From contig JAFEFM010000514.1 in NCBI GenBank assembly GCA_018240585.1, forward strand, positions 1-62,358: DNA of 62,358 nucleotides, in the 5' to 3' direction. Source of the stretch: Pseudomonadota bacterium. Its GTDB lineage: Bacteria > Pseudomonadota > Gammaproteobacteria > Burkholderiales > Rhodocyclaceae. The notes under the pieces were generated by a model that was not told where the DNA came from, searched no databases, and saw nothing but the letters and a program-made list of their open reading frames with translations. This document shows, one piece after another, positions 1 to 9,796 of this stretch. Numbering within the stretch: the first letter of the stretch is position 1; each line of letters starts with the position of its first letter. The translations under genes were made by a program, and so were the position numbers.

Positions 1-287
1 AGGAAGTCCTCGCCCTGGATGTGCTCGTTGAAAGTGGTGTAGCCCGTGCTGACCGACTTCATGTCGATGACGACGTCCACCGCACCGGTCTTCGCCGCCT
101 TGTCCAGCACCACGGTGCCGGTGGTCTTGTCGAAGCGGCTCAACTGCGTCGACATGCCGAAGTGGCTGTAGGAAAAGCGCGGGAAGGTGTGCGTGCTATC
201 GACGACGTAGGTTTCCGGAGCGGCCATTGCGGTTGCGGCGGCTGCGGAGAGGGCGAGGGCGGCGGAAAGTTTGGCGATGGGCTGCAT
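1..287 (-). CDS. YceI-family periplasmic protein, 3' part missing
   Basis: This is the first 95 codons of a YceI-like protein; the rest lies beyond the left window edge. It starts with a clear Sec signal peptide (a short charged start, an Ala/Leu-rich core, then AMA-APET) followed by the usual YceI opening, YVVDSTHTFPRFSYSHFG. YceI proteins are small periplasmic lipocalin-like barrels that bind isoprenoid or amide lipids. A strong ribosome site (AAGGAGT) sits 5 bases before the ATG at 287. It lies 84 bases downstream of a second yceI on the same strand, so the two are probably cotranscribed. Confidence 0.85.
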   Translation of the reverse strand, partial: MQPIAKLSAALALSAAAATAMAAPETYVVDSTHTFPRFSYSHFGMSTQLSRFDKTTGTVVLDKAAKTGAVDVVIDMKSVSTGYTTFNEHIQGEDF

Positions 288-371
288 GTGTTACTCCTTG
301 ATGGGACTGGAATGCCGAGTCAGGACGTCCGGCTAGGGGCATGAGGGGTGGTTGGATGCGCGCGGCGCGAC

Positions 372-944
372 CTACTTGGCGCTGGCGGCGATGTGAAACT
401 TGATCTGCACGTCGTTGGCGACGACGTCGAAGGCTGCCCAGGCGCCTTCGCCCACCGAGAAATCACCACGGCGGATGGTGAGGCTGCCGTCGAACACGCC
501 GCTGTTGCCCTGTGTGGAGAACGTGGCGGGAACGACGACGTCCCGGCTCTTGCCCTTGATCGTCAGCTTGCCAGCCACCTCGAAGCGGTTGCCGCCGAGC
601 GCCTTGACAGTGGCCGACTCGAAGCGGGCGGTGGGAAAGGCCGGGGTGTTGAACCAGGCCTTGCCGGCGACCTCGCCGTCGGATTCCGACGAGCCGGTGT
701 CGATGCTGGCGAGGTCGACCTCGATCGTCGCCTTCGCCTTGGTCGGTTGCGCGGGGTCGAAGCTCAACTGTCCGCTGAACTTCTTGAACGCGCCGTCCAT
801 GGCGACGTTCATCTGCTTGTAGGCGAAAGTGACGCGGCTCTTGTCGGGCTGAACCTGGTTGTACTCGACGGCCTGCGCCGCAGTGGGGACGGTGGCGCCG
901 AGCAGGGCGGCGATGGCGATGGCGTGGCGAATGGAGTGTTTCAT
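372..944 (-). CDS. YceI-family periplasmic protein
   Basis: This is a 190-residue protein with a Sec signal peptide (residues 1-25, cleavage after AQA) and a full YceI domain. Visible family hallmarks are DKSRVTFAYKQMN near the N-terminus, FDPAQPTKAKATIEVDLASIDT, and a closing beta-strand region VQIKFHIAA. The family binds lipid-like molecules such as polyisoprenoids in the periplasm; the ligand here cannot be told from sequence. It is the upstream member of a tandem yceI pair and is divergent from the diguanylate cyclase that begins near 1130. No cytochrome b561 gene, a frequent neighbour of yceI, is present. Confidence 0.88.
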   Translation of the reverse strand: MKHSIRHAIAIAALLGATVPTAAQAVEYNQVQPDKSRVTFAYKQMNVAMDGAFKKFSGQLSFDPAQPTKAKATIEVDLASIDTGSSESDGEVAGKAWFNTPAFPTARFESATVKALGGNRFEVAGKLTIKGKSRDVVVPATFSTQGNSGVFDGSLTIRRGDFSVGEGAWAAFDVVANDVQIKFHIAASAK

Positions 945-1129
945 GGTTGTCGCTCCAGGGAGGCGATACGTGATGGATGAACTCTACCCGGCCGGCTCGA
1001 GGTGAAATAGCCACCTGCCTGCAACTCATCGTTGCTGATTCGGCAACAACGACCATGGTGCATGCCCATTTCCGGTACGCAGCCCGGGGCTTCGCATGCC
1101 GCTGCGGGACGGCTGTGCGAAAATGGTTC

Positions 1130-3046
1130 ATGGCATATTCCCCGCTCCACCCGGACTCCGTGATCGACAGTCGCGAAGCCCTGTCGCGGCTGCAGCGTCG
1201 CATACGGCTGTTCGAATTCATCGGCATCGTCCTGACGGCGGTCCTGGTGGGGGTCGCCACGCTGATTCCCATGCATGGCCAGTTGCGGCGCAACCTCGAC
1301 ATGGCGGCTGGTCATCAGGTGCAGAACCAGGCTCGAGCGGCCGGCCAGTTGCTTGCCAGCTTTGCCAGCATCGCCGCGCAGCTCACCAGCCGATCGCAGA
1401 TTCGCGATGCCCTCGCGCACTACAACGAAGGGCGGATCTCGCGCAGCGAGCTGGAAGCGTTCAGCATTCCCCGGCTGCAGGACGCCCTCGAGCAGTCGCC
1501 GCAAGTGATCGGCCTGCTGCGACTCGACCGCGAGGGGCTGCCCGCGGTGGCCATCGGCAAGACCATTCCGGAGACGTTCTGGCGCATTCCGGCCACCGGC
1601 CTGCGACCGCAGGAAGTGCATGGTCCGTTCAGACTGCTCGGGAACGATGTGGTCATCGTGTCGACCGCGATCGTGACGCGCGAAGGGGTGCGCGTTGGCA
1701 CCGATGTCGTCGCCTTCGATCTGTCATCATTGCGCGACAGCCTTGCCGCATGGAATGCAACTCCATTTGCATATGGTGCGCAGGTGTATCTCTATCATCC
1801 GGCGGACCGGAGACTGGTGCGGCTTGCCGCGAGCGGCGGCGGGTTCGTCGCCGCGGGCGACGACGATCCGGTGCATGCCGCCCTGCGCGGAATGCGCGAC
1901 CCACCGCAGGACGTGACGCCCGTCCCCGGGAGCGGGGGGCGGCTGATGTTCGTTGCGGCGATGGCAAAGTCGGCGGAATGGCAGCTCGTGGTGACGATGG
2001 AGCCGGCGGTGTTGTATGCAGGAGCCAGTCGCGAGCTGTACTGGCCGATTGCCGCCATCATCCTGCTGATGGTGGCCAGCGGTGCGCTGATGCTCGCCGC
2101 GGTGCGGCCGTTGTCGCACCGCATCGCGCAGCAGTCCCAGCGCCTGGTTCTCGCGGCGAGCGTCTTCAGCACGAGCGGCGAGGGAATCGTCATCCTCGAC
2201 GCCGATCGCCGGATCATCGAGCTCAACCCGGCCGGTTGCCGCATGCTCGGGCTCTCCGCCGCCGAGCTGCGAGGCAGTCGCTTCTGCGGCCTTGCCATCG
2301 GCCAGCCGGACGATCCGGAGTGCAGGGAGATCTGGCGTCAGGCGGACGAGCGCGGGCAGTGGCAGGGGGAACTGCCCCTCAAGCGCGCCGATGGCACCTC
2401 CTTCGATGCCTGGCTGTCCCTGGCCTGTGTGCGTGGCGAGGACGACCGCGTGACCAATTACAGCGGCCTCTTCGTCGACATTTCTGCGCGCAAGGAAGCC
2501 GAGAGCCAGATCCGCAGTCTGGCCTATCACGATGAACTGACCGGCCTGCCGAACCGCATCCTGATGCAGGACCGCCTCGGACACGCCCTGCGCCAGGCCC
2601 CCCGCGCGCGCGCGCGCGTGGCGCTCCTGTTCCTCGATCTCGACAGGTTCAAGCCGGTCAACGACAGCTTTGGCCATGCGGTGGGCGACCGGCTGCTGCA
2701 GGCCGTCGCCGAGCGGCTGAAGCTCACGGTGCGCGAGGGCGACACGCTGGCAAGGGTGCATGGCGACGAATTCGTCGTGATCCTCGAAGGGATCGATACG
2801 CCCGAGCCGGCCGCCCGTGTCGCAGCGAAGATCGTTGCGGCGCTGGGCAGCCCGTTCACGATCGACGGGCGCGAGATCCTCGTCGGTACCAGTGTCGGCA
2901 TCGCCATCTTCCCCGATCACGCGACCGACCCCGAAACCCTGCTGCGCTGCGCGGACATCGCGATGTACGACGCCAAGCAGGCCGGCCGCAATGGCTACCG
3001 CTTCTTCACCGAGGGTGAGCAGGCCAGTGACCGCGTGTCCGCCTGA
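1130..3046 (+). CDS. membrane sensor diguanylate cyclase (PAS-GGDEF)
   Basis: This is a 638-residue inner-membrane sensor. A transmembrane helix (about 28-48) and a second one (about 303-325) enclose a periplasmic sensing region of some 250 residues that resembles a Cache fold. A PAS domain (about 340-455) and a GGDEF domain (about 462-627) follow. The signature reads HGDEF at 544-548, so the first Gly is His; the metal-binding and catalytic D-E-F part is intact. An inhibitory I-site RxxD (REGD) lies five residues upstream. It should make cyclic di-GMP, though the His variant leaves activity uncertain. The reading frame stays open to 977, but ATG 1130 begins a normal N-terminus; no good ribosome site is visible for either. 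Confidence 0.85.
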   Translation: MAYSPLHPDSVIDSREALSRLQRRIRLFEFIGIVLTAVLVGVATLIPMHGQLRRNLDMAAGHQVQNQARAAGQLLASFASIAAQLTSRSQIRDALAHYNEGRISRSELEAFSIPRLQDALEQSPQVIGLLRLDREGLPAVAIGKTIPETFWRIPATGLRPQEVHGPFRLLGNDVVIVSTAIVTREGVRVGTDVVAFDLSSLRDSLAAWNATPFAYGAQVYLYHPADRRLVRLAASGGGFVAAGDDDPVHAALRGMRDPPQDVTPVPGSGGRLMFVAAMAKSAEWQLVVTMEPAVLYAGASRELYWPIAAIILLMVASGALMLAAVRPLSHRIAQQSQRLVLAASVFSTSGEGIVILDADRRIIELNPAGCRMLGLSAAELRGSRFCGLAIGQPDDPECREIWRQADERGQWQGELPLKRADGTSFDAWLSLACVRGEDDRVTNYSGLFVDISARKEAESQIRSLAYHDELTGLPNRILMQDRLGHALRQAPRARARVALLFLDLDRFKPVNDSFGHAVGDRLLQAVAERLKLTVREGDTLARVHGDEFVVILEGIDTPEPAARVAAKIVAALGSPFTIDGREILVGTSVGIAIFPDHATDPETLLRCADIAMYDAKQAGRNGYRFFTEGEQASDRVSA

Positions 3047-3118
3047 GCGCAGCATGGGCGGGGCAGGTGGCGCGGGCCCGACATCCTTCCGCGTTCGCGC
3101 CGCGGCACCCTCGGCACC

Positions 3119-4333
3119 TCATCGAGCGGCCTCGGGCGACGCGCGCTGGATCAGGCTCCGCTCGTCGATCGGAAGATGCGCGATCGCCGCGATGACGCCC
3201 AGCGCAACGACGATCCCCCACACCAGGTCATAGGAGCCGGTGGCGTCGAACAGCTTGCCGCCCAGCCACACGCCGAGGAAGCTGCCGACCTGGTGGCTGA
3301 AGAAGACGAAGCCGGACAGCATGCCGAAGTAGCGCATGCCGAAGATGTGGCCGACGATCGCGTTGGTGAGCGGCACGGTGGACAGCCACAACAGGCCGAT
3401 GAAGGCGGCGAACAGATAAACCGTCAGCGGTGTGAGGGGCGCCAGCAGGAAGAGCGTGACGCCGACGCTGCGCAGGAAGTAGATCGACGCCAGCAGCAGG
3501 CGCTTGGGGAAGCGGCTGCCGAGATGGCCGTAGCCGTAGGTGCCGGCGATGTTGAAAAGGCCGATCAGTGCCAGCGCCGTCATGCCGACGTTGGCCGACA
3601 TGCCCTTGTCGAGCAGGTAGGCGGGCAGATGCACGCCGATGAACACGACCTGAAAGCCGCACACGAAGAATCCCAGGGCCAGCAGCTTGAAGGAGCGGTC
3701 GCCCGTCGCCTCGCGCAATGCGGCCTTTGCCGACTGGCCGGCATGGGCCGCCGCAGGCGTCAGCCCGCGGGTGAGGGAGGCGCCCAGCGGCAGCATCAGC
3801 AGCGCCGCCAGCGCGAAGACCAGCAGCGTGCCGAACCACCCCATGCCATCGATCAGGCCGGCGGCGACCGGCACCATCAGGAACTGGCCGAAGGATCCCG
3901 CCGCGCCCACCAGACCCATCGCCCAGCTCAGCCGCGCCTGCGGCACGAGGCGTCCCATGGCGGCGAACACCACGCTGTAGGTGGTGCCGCTCTGCGCCAT
4001 GCCGATCAGCAGGCCCGCACTCGCCGCCAGGCCGGTACCGGTGGCCGACCACGCCATGCCCGCCAGCCCCAGTGCGTACAGCGCCGCACCGGCCCACAGC
4101 ACCCGGCGTGCGCCGAAGCGGTCCGCCAGCAAGCCGGCGAAAGGCTGGCAGGCGCCCCAGGCGAGGTTCTGCACGGCGATCGCAAGCGAGAAGATCTCCC
4201 GGTTCCACTGGTGCTCCTGCGTCATCGGCGCAAGAAAGAGCCCCATGGTGTGGCGGATGCCCATCGAGATGCAGACGATGAGCGCGGCAAACAGCAGGAC
4301 GGTGGCGAGCGGGCGGGCGGATTCGTTGTGCAT
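3119..4333 (-). CDS. major facilitator superfamily transporter
   Basis: This is a 404-residue polytopic protein with about 12 hydrophobic helices. The loop between helices 2 and 3 carries the MFS signature as LADRFGARRVL. The overall pattern resembles the monocarboxylate/oxalate-formate type of MFS carrier, but the substrate cannot be assigned. It is convergent with the diguanylate cyclase (73 bases between the stops) and lies 67 bases downstream of the yqeY-like gene on the same strand. Confidence 0.85.
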   Translation of the reverse strand: MHNESARPLATVLLFAALIVCISMGIRHTMGLFLAPMTQEHQWNREIFSLAIAVQNLAWGACQPFAGLLADRFGARRVLWAGAALYALGLAGMAWSATGTGLAASAGLLIGMAQSGTTYSVVFAAMGRLVPQARLSWAMGLVGAAGSFGQFLMVPVAAGLIDGMGWFGTLLVFALAALLMLPLGASLTRGLTPAAAHAGQSAKAALREATGDRSFKLLALGFFVCGFQVVFIGVHLPAYLLDKGMSANVGMTALALIGLFNIAGTYGYGHLGSRFPKRLLLASIYFLRSVGVTLFLLAPLTPLTVYLFAAFIGLLWLSTVPLTNAIVGHIFGMRYFGMLSGFVFFSHQVGSFLGVWLGGKLFDATGSYDLVWGIVVALGVIAAIAHLPIDERSLIQRASPEAAR

Positions 4334-4400
4334 TGAGGTTGTGCGGGTCGGCGGTCATCCGGGAGCGCGCAGCAGGCCTGCGCGGGCCGATCAGGAGCTT

Positions 4401-4841
4401 TCAGCCGTTGAGTGCCTCGCGCACCCAGGCATTGGCCTGCCGCGCATCGAAGCCGCTGCCGAACTTCGCCTTGAGTGCAGCCATCACCGCGCCCATCGAT
4501 TTCGGGCTGCGGTCGGCGAGCTCGGCGACGGTGTCGGCGATCAGCGCCCGGACGTCGGCCTCCGTCGCCATCGGCGGCAGGTAGCCGGTGAGAATGGTCG
4601 ATTCTTCCTCCAGCACGGCGCGACGCTCCACGTCCTTGATCACCGCCAGCGCCTCCTGGTTGTTCTTCAGGAACTTGCGGATCGTGCCCTGCACCTCCTC
4701 GTCGCTGCTCTCGCGATTGCCGGCGTTCTTGCCGACCATCTCGGCCTCGGCGATGAGCGTGGTGAGCAGGGTGGCGCGCACGGCGGAAGCCGACTTGCGC
4801 GCGAGCAGGGCGTCTTTCTTCAGTTGGGACAGCAGGCTCAT
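4401..4841 (-). CDS. GatB/YqeY domain protein
   Basis: This 146-residue protein matches the stand-alone YqeY family, which resembles the C-terminal helical domain of the GatB amidotransferase subunit. Typical features are the opening SLLSQLKKDALLARK, the motif EEESTILTGYLPPMAT in the middle, and SPKSMGAVMAALKAKF near the end. The family is thought to bind tRNA, but its role is not settled. In many proteobacteria yqeY sits next to rpsU and dnaG; here it does not. A GGAG ribosome site precedes the ATG. Confidence 0.9.
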   Translation of the reverse strand: MSLLSQLKKDALLARKSASAVRATLLTTLIAEAEMVGKNAGNRESSDEEVQGTIRKFLKNNQEALAVIKDVERRAVLEEESTILTGYLPPMATEADVRALIADTVAELADRSPKSMGAVMAALKAKFGSGFDARQANAWVREALNG

Positions 4842-5019
4842 GGCGGAGCTCCAGGTGAGGCGTGGCCGGTAGGCGCCACTGACGTGGCGGGGACCGGTCC
4901 GCGATGTTCGAGGGCATGCCTTCGGGACGGCAAGAGGCGACAGTTTACCGTGCCGCGCCGCCCCTCGGGCTCGCGCATGTCGCGATGCGGCCCGGCACGC
5001 CGGGCTTGCGTACCCGCGC

Positions 5020-6654
5020 CTAGGAAAGCGGAAAGATGCCCAGCCCCTGATCGGCCAGCCGCACGGCGCAGGCGCCGAGTTCGTGCGGAATGCGCAGCCT
5101 GTGCTCGCCGAGGGTGATCGTCACGCCTTCGTGCATTTCGCGTTCCACCTCGACCCGCGCCTGCTGGGTGAGCGCGATGAGCTGGCGCAGGTCGGCCTCT
5201 TCACCGCGCAAGGTTTCGATCTCGGCGGTCAGCGTGGCGGCCGTCTGCTCGGCGCGCGCAACCACGTCCTGCGGCACGCGCCCGGGGTTGCGATCGGCCA
5301 GCGTCAGCAGCTTGCCGACCTCGAGCAACTGGTTTTGCTTCTGTTCCCTTGCCTCGGTCTTTTGCAGCATCGCCCCGGCCAGCGCCGGACTGGTGCCGAC
5401 CGTGAGCTCGGTGCGGGTGCGGCTGGAACTGCCGATCACCCGTGCGTGGATGGACAGCGAGGCGCGCGCGGTCCCGCCGATGACGTGCCCGCGGCGATGG
5501 TTGCCGACGCGGATGTGGTTTGCCGCGCTGAGGTCGCACTGCATCGCCACGTCGTCGATGAAGATCGAGTCCCCGGCGTCGATCCGCGCCTGCTGCGCAT
5601 AGGTGGCGGAGAAACTGCCCCCGCAGCGGACTCCGTAAGCGCCGGCGTCCTTGCCGGCCGTCTTGCCACCGAGCCCGCCCAGCACGCCGCCCTTCACGAC
5701 GATGCTGCCGCCGGCGTCGAGCGTTGCCGGCTCGACCACGCCGCCGATCTCGATGTCGCCGGTCGCGCGCACGGTCATGCCGGCGGTCACGTCGCCGAGC
5801 ACCTTGACGTTGCCATCGAAGTTGATGTTGCCGGTGGCCATGTCGACCGCCTTCAGCGTCAGGATGGGCTCGACGACCATGCCGCCAGGCACGCGCACCG
5901 GCTGGCCATCGGAGGCGGCGATCAGCAGGTCGGGGTCGTCGGGCGAAATCGCCGTGCCGCGCAAGCCCGCGGCAAAGCGCACCGCCTTTCCGGCGCGCGG
6001 TGCGATGGGGCGGCCCTGCACGCTCAGTCCTTCGCTGCCGGGCGTGGGCGGATGCCGGCGCATCAGCGCATCCCCCGCATGCACCACCATGATGTCGCCG
6101 AGGTCGCGATAATCGGTGCGACCCGTCGGGCGGATGCTGGGGACGCGGTCGCGCGTGTCCGGCAGCAGGCATTCGAGCCTGCCGTCCTCCCCGGCGACCG
6201 GTTCGCGGCCGCGCGCGATGACCAGTTCGCGGGCCTCGCCGGTGCTGATCGCGCGATTGATCTCCGCCACCAGGATGCCTTCGACGACCCCCGCGGCCTC
6301 TAGCGCTTCGAGCAGCATCGCGCGAGTGACGGGATTGCCGCCGCGCGGCGGGAAGATGCTCATGGTGGCGGAAAGGCCGTCGGCGGAGACGAGGATCTCC
6401 ACGCTGCCATCCACGACATCGGCAATGACCGAGGGCGCGACGCTGCGTCCGGCGTTGTACTGCGCGATCAGGCCACGAATGGCGTCCGGCCGGATGCGCA
6501 GCGCCTCGTGACCCGCCGCTGCGATGCGATTGCGCAGCCAGCCGGGATTGATGCTGGGAAAGCGCGAGTCATGCTCGAGACTCGCGACGAGCGAACGCGC
6601 CGCCTCGTCGAGGATCAGCGAGAGTGAAGGGCCGTCGGTGAGTTCGTCTTTCAT
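5020..6654 (-). CDS. FapA family protein (DUF342, flagellar assembly protein A-like)
   Basis: This 544-residue protein is of the FapA/DUF342 kind. An N-terminal region (1-170) leads to a central right-handed beta-solenoid of repeated VxGDVxxGxxVxAxGDIxIxG units (about 260-400), then a C-terminal helical or coiled-coil part rich in Gln and Glu. Polymer-like beta-solenoid proteins of this family are linked to flagellar placement and assembly in Vibrio and to cell-surface processes elsewhere. It stands alone here, 26 kb from the motility block, and is transcribed away from the RND pump operon that follows. Function is inferred from family only. Confidence 0.82.
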   Translation of the reverse strand: MKDELTDGPSLSLILDEAARSLVASLEHDSRFPSINPGWLRNRIAAAGHEALRIRPDAIRGLIAQYNAGRSVAPSVIADVVDGSVEILVSADGLSATMSIFPPRGGNPVTRAMLLEALEAAGVVEGILVAEINRAISTGEARELVIARGREPVAGEDGRLECLLPDTRDRVPSIRPTGRTDYRDLGDIMVVHAGDALMRRHPPTPGSEGLSVQGRPIAPRAGKAVRFAAGLRGTAISPDDPDLLIAASDGQPVRVPGGMVVEPILTLKAVDMATGNINFDGNVKVLGDVTAGMTVRATGDIEIGGVVEPATLDAGGSIVVKGGVLGGLGGKTAGKDAGAYGVRCGGSFSATYAQQARIDAGDSIFIDDVAMQCDLSAANHIRVGNHRRGHVIGGTARASLSIHARVIGSSSRTRTELTVGTSPALAGAMLQKTEAREQKQNQLLEVGKLLTLADRNPGRVPQDVVARAEQTAATLTAEIETLRGEEADLRQLIALTQQARVEVEREMHEGVTITLGEHRLRIPHELGACAVRLADQGLGIFPLS

Positions 6655-6703
6655 GCGTCAGCCGGCATGCATGTTCGTGCGCGTGAGCGGGATTGTAGTC
6701 GCG

Positions 6704-9700
6704 TCAGGCCAGGCGCGCGTGATTGTCGTTTTCCCTTGTGCGCCGTCCGCGCCGCAGGCTGTCCACCTTGCCGATGGCATCGTCCACGTAGGTGAATACG
6801 ACCGGAATGACCAGCAGGCTGAGGAAGGTGGAGGTGATCAGGCCACCGATCACGACGATCGCCATCGGCGCGCGGAAGCTCGGGTCGGTGCCCAGGCCCA
6901 GCGCGATCGGCATCATGCCGGCGCCCATCGCCACGGTGGTCATCACGATGGGGCGGGCGCGCTTGCGACAGGCGTCGAGCAGCGCTTCGATGCGGCCAAG
7001 CCCATGTTCACGGCGCGCGAGCACGACGTAGTCGATGAGCAGGATGGAGTTCTTCGTGGCGATGCCCATCAGCATGATGAGGCCGATCATCGACGGCATG
7101 GACAGCGCCGAGTGCGTCACGAACAGCGCCAGGAACGCGCCCGGCACCGACAGCACCAGGGCCGCGAGGATGGTGACCGGCTGCACGAAATCGTGGAACA
7201 GCAGCACCAGCACGATGTAGATGCACAGCACGCCGGTGAGCATGGCGATGCCGAAGCTGGCGAAGAGCTCGTTCATCGCTTCGGCGTCGCCCACGGTGGT
7301 GTGGATCACGCCGGGCGGCAGGTTGCGCATGCTGGGCAGGGCCAGCGCCTGCTTCTCGACCTCGCCCAGTGGCTGCTGGTTGAGCTCGATCTCGAAATTG
7401 ACATTGCGCAGGCGGTCGTAGCGGTCGATTTCTACCGGACCGCTGTCGATGGCGATGTCGGCGACGCTGGCCAGCGTGACCGGCCCGTTCCTGCCAGGCA
7501 CGCTGAGCTGGCCGAGCAGCGGGAGGTCGCGGCGTGCGTCGGGCGGCAGCTTGACGACGATGGGCACCTGACGCTGCGACAGATTGAATTTGGGCAGACC
7601 CTGCTCGTAGTCGCCGGAGGTGGCGATGCGCAGCGTGTCGCCGATTGCGGCGGAAGTCACGCCGAGGTCGGCGGCGCGGGCGAAATCGGGGCGAACGACG
7701 ACCTCCGGCCGAACCAGGCTGGCGGTGGTGGTGACGTTGCCGATTCCCGGCAGCGTGCGCAGCTCGCGTTCGACGAGGCGTGCGTGCGCGGCGAGGGCGT
7801 CGCCGTCCTCGCTTGCCAGCACCAGCACGTATTTCTCGTTGGAGCCGCCCAGGCCGACCTTCACCCGTACGCCGGGCAGGTCGGCCAGCGCAGAGCGCAA
7901 CGCGTTCTCCACGTCCTGCTTGCGCACGCCGCCGCGCTCGCGCCGCGGCGTGAGGTTGATCGTCAGTGTAGCCTTGCGCACTTCGGCTGCGCCGCGCGGC
8001 ACGAAGGGATCGGAGCCGGCAGCGCCGCCGCCGACCGCCGTGTACACCAGCCGGACGTGCGGGTTGCGCTGCACGATGGCGCGCGCCTGCTCGGCGATGG
8101 TCAGGCTCTCGTCCAGCGTGGCGCCGGGCGGCAGCGACAGATGCACCTGGGTCTGGGACAGGTCGTCCGGCGGGATGAAGCCGGTCGGCAGCAGCGGCAC
8201 GAGCGCGAAGGAGCCGAAGAAGAACACCGCTGCGGCGAGCATGGTGAGCGTGCGATGGCGCAGGCAGGCCGCGACCCAGCCGAGGTAAAGGCCGAGCCAG
8301 CCGGGTTCGTGATGCTCGCCGCGCGGCGGCTTGAGCAGGTAGGCCGCCATCATCGGCGTCAGCAGCCGCGCCACGATCAGCGAGAAGAACACCGCGATCG
8401 CCGCCGTCCACCCGAACTGCACGAAGAACTTGCCGGCCACCCCGCTCATGAAGGCGGTCGGGAGGAACACCGCGATCAGCGTGAAGGTGGTGGCGATCAC
8501 CGCGAGACCGATCTCGTCGGCGGCCTCCATCGCCGCGTCGAAGGGCGTCTTGCCCATGCGAAGGTGGCGCATGATGTTTTCGATCTCGACGATGGCGTCG
8601 TCGACCAGGATGCCCACCACCAGCGACAAACTCAGCAGGGTCACCACGTTCAGCGAGAAGCCCATCAGCCACATCGCGGCGAAGGCCGGCAGCACCGACA
8701 GTGGCAGCGCGGTTGCGGAAACGACGGTGGCACGCCAGTCGCGCAGGAACAGCCAGACCACGATCACCGCCAGGATCGCGCCTTCGAGCAGCAGTGACAT
8801 CGAGCCGTCGAAGTTCTCGCGCACCGGATCGACGAAGTTGAAGGCCTGGGTGATGGCGATGTCCGGATGCTCGGCCTGCAGGCGGGCGAGCGCGGCGCGT
8901 ACGCCGTCGGCCACCTCGACTTCGCCTGCGCCGCGGCTGCGGGTGATCTCGAAGCCGACCACCGGGCGGCCGTCGAGCAGCGCCGCCGTGCGGATCTCGG
9001 CCACCGTGTCGCTGACGGTCGCGAGCTGGTCCAGGCGCACGCGGCGCCCATCGGGCAGGGCGATTTCCATCGCCGCCAGCTCGGCGGCCGAGCGCACCGT
9101 GGCAATCGTGCGCACCGACTGCTCGATGCCGCCGATGTCGGCGCGGCCGCCTGCCGCTTCCTGCTGGATGCGGCGCAACTGGCGCGAGATGTCGGCGGCG
9201 CTCGCCTTCAGCGCCAGCAGGCGCCGCGGGTCCAGTTCCACCCGCAGCTCGCGGCTCACGCCGCCGACACGCGACACTGCGCCGACCCCGGCCACGCTGA
9301 GCATGCGCTTGGTGACCGTGTTGTCCACGAACCAGGACAGCGCTTCGTCGTCCATGCGATCGGAGGCGACGGTGTACGTGAGGATGGGCGAGCCGGACAC
9401 GTTCATGCGCGAGATGACGGGGTCGCGCAGCTCGCCCGGCAGGTCGGAGCGGATGCGTGCCACCGCGTCACGCGTGTCGTCCACCGCCTCCTGCGTCGGC
9501 TTCTCGAGGCGGAACTCGGTGGTGACGGTGGCGAGCCCGTCCTGCACCTTGGTGTAGATGTGCTTGACGCCCTGGATGGTGGCGATGGAATTTTCCAGCT
9601 TGCGCGCGACCTCGGTCTCGAGCTGCGCCGGTGCGGCGCCAGGCAGGGCGGCGGTGACGACCACCGTGGGCAGGTCGATGTCGGGAAACTGCTGGATCTT

Positions 9701-9796
9701 CATCGTGCGAAAGCCGATCAGACCGAGCACGGTGAGCAGCAGGAAGAGCAGGATCGCCGGAATCGGGTTCCGGATCGACCATGCGGACACGTTCAT
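6704..9796 (-). CDS. RND efflux pump, inner-membrane transporter subunit
   Basis: This is a 1030-residue HAE1-type resistance-nodulation-division pump. It opens with SAWSIRNPIPAILLF, then a large periplasmic loop, a block of helices with the proton-relay Asp pair (GILVDDAIVEIEN), a second loop and a second helix block with the relay Lys (GIATKNSILLIDY). All three residues used for proton coupling in AcrB are therefore present. The ATG at 9796 overlaps the stop of the adaptor gene by four bases (ATGA), showing translational coupling. No outer-membrane factor gene lies nearby, so the pump probably borrows a TolC-like channel encoded elsewhere. Substrate unknown. Confidence 0.93.
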   Translation of the reverse strand: MNVSAWSIRNPIPAILLFLLLTVLGLIGFRTMKIQQFPDIDLPTVVVTAALPGAAPAQLETEVARKLENSIATIQGVKHIYTKVQDGLATVTTEFRLEKPTQEAVDDTRDAVARIRSDLPGELRDPVISRMNVSGSPILTYTVASDRMDDEALSWFVDNTVTKRMLSVAGVGAVSRVGGVSRELRVELDPRRLLALKASAADISRQLRRIQQEAAGGRADIGGIEQSVRTIATVRSAAELAAMEIALPDGRRVRLDQLATVSDTVAEIRTAALLDGRPVVGFEITRSRGAGEVEVADGVRAALARLQAEHPDIAITQAFNFVDPVRENFDGSMSLLLEGAILAVIVVWLFLRDWRATVVSATALPLSVLPAFAAMWLMGFSLNVVTLLSLSLVVGILVDDAIVEIENIMRHLRMGKTPFDAAMEAADEIGLAVIATTFTLIAVFLPTAFMSGVAGKFFVQFGWTAAIAVFFSLIVARLLTPMMAAYLLKPPRGEHHEPGWLGLYLGWVAACLRHRTLTMLAAAVFFFGSFALVPLLPTGFIPPDDLSQTQVHLSLPPGATLDESLTIAEQARAIVQRNPHVRLVYTAVGGGAAGSDPFVPRGAAEVRKATLTINLTPRRERGGVRKQDVENALRSALADLPGVRVKVGLGGSNEKYVLVLASEDGDALAAHARLVERELRTLPGIGNVTTTASLVRPEVVVRPDFARAADLGVTSAAIGDTLRIATSGDYEQGLPKFNLSQRQVPIVVKLPPDARRDLPLLGQLSVPGRNGPVTLASVADIAIDSGPVEIDRYDRLRNVNFEIELNQQPLGEVEKQALALPSMRNLPPGVIHTTVGDAEAMNELFASFGIAMLTGVLCIYIVLVLLFHDFVQPVTILAALVLSVPGAFLALFVTHSALSMPSMIGLIMLMGIATKNSILLIDYVVLARREHGLGRIEALLDACRKRARPIVMTTVAMGAGMMPIALGLGTDPSFRAPMAIVVIGGLITSTFLSLLVIPVVFTYVDDAIGKVDSLRRGRRTRENDNHARLA

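Noticed and set aside
2606-2620. CG dinucleotide run
   Set aside because: It lies within the GGDEF-domain coding sequence (Arg-Ala-Arg codons) and keeps the frame; no sign of slippage.
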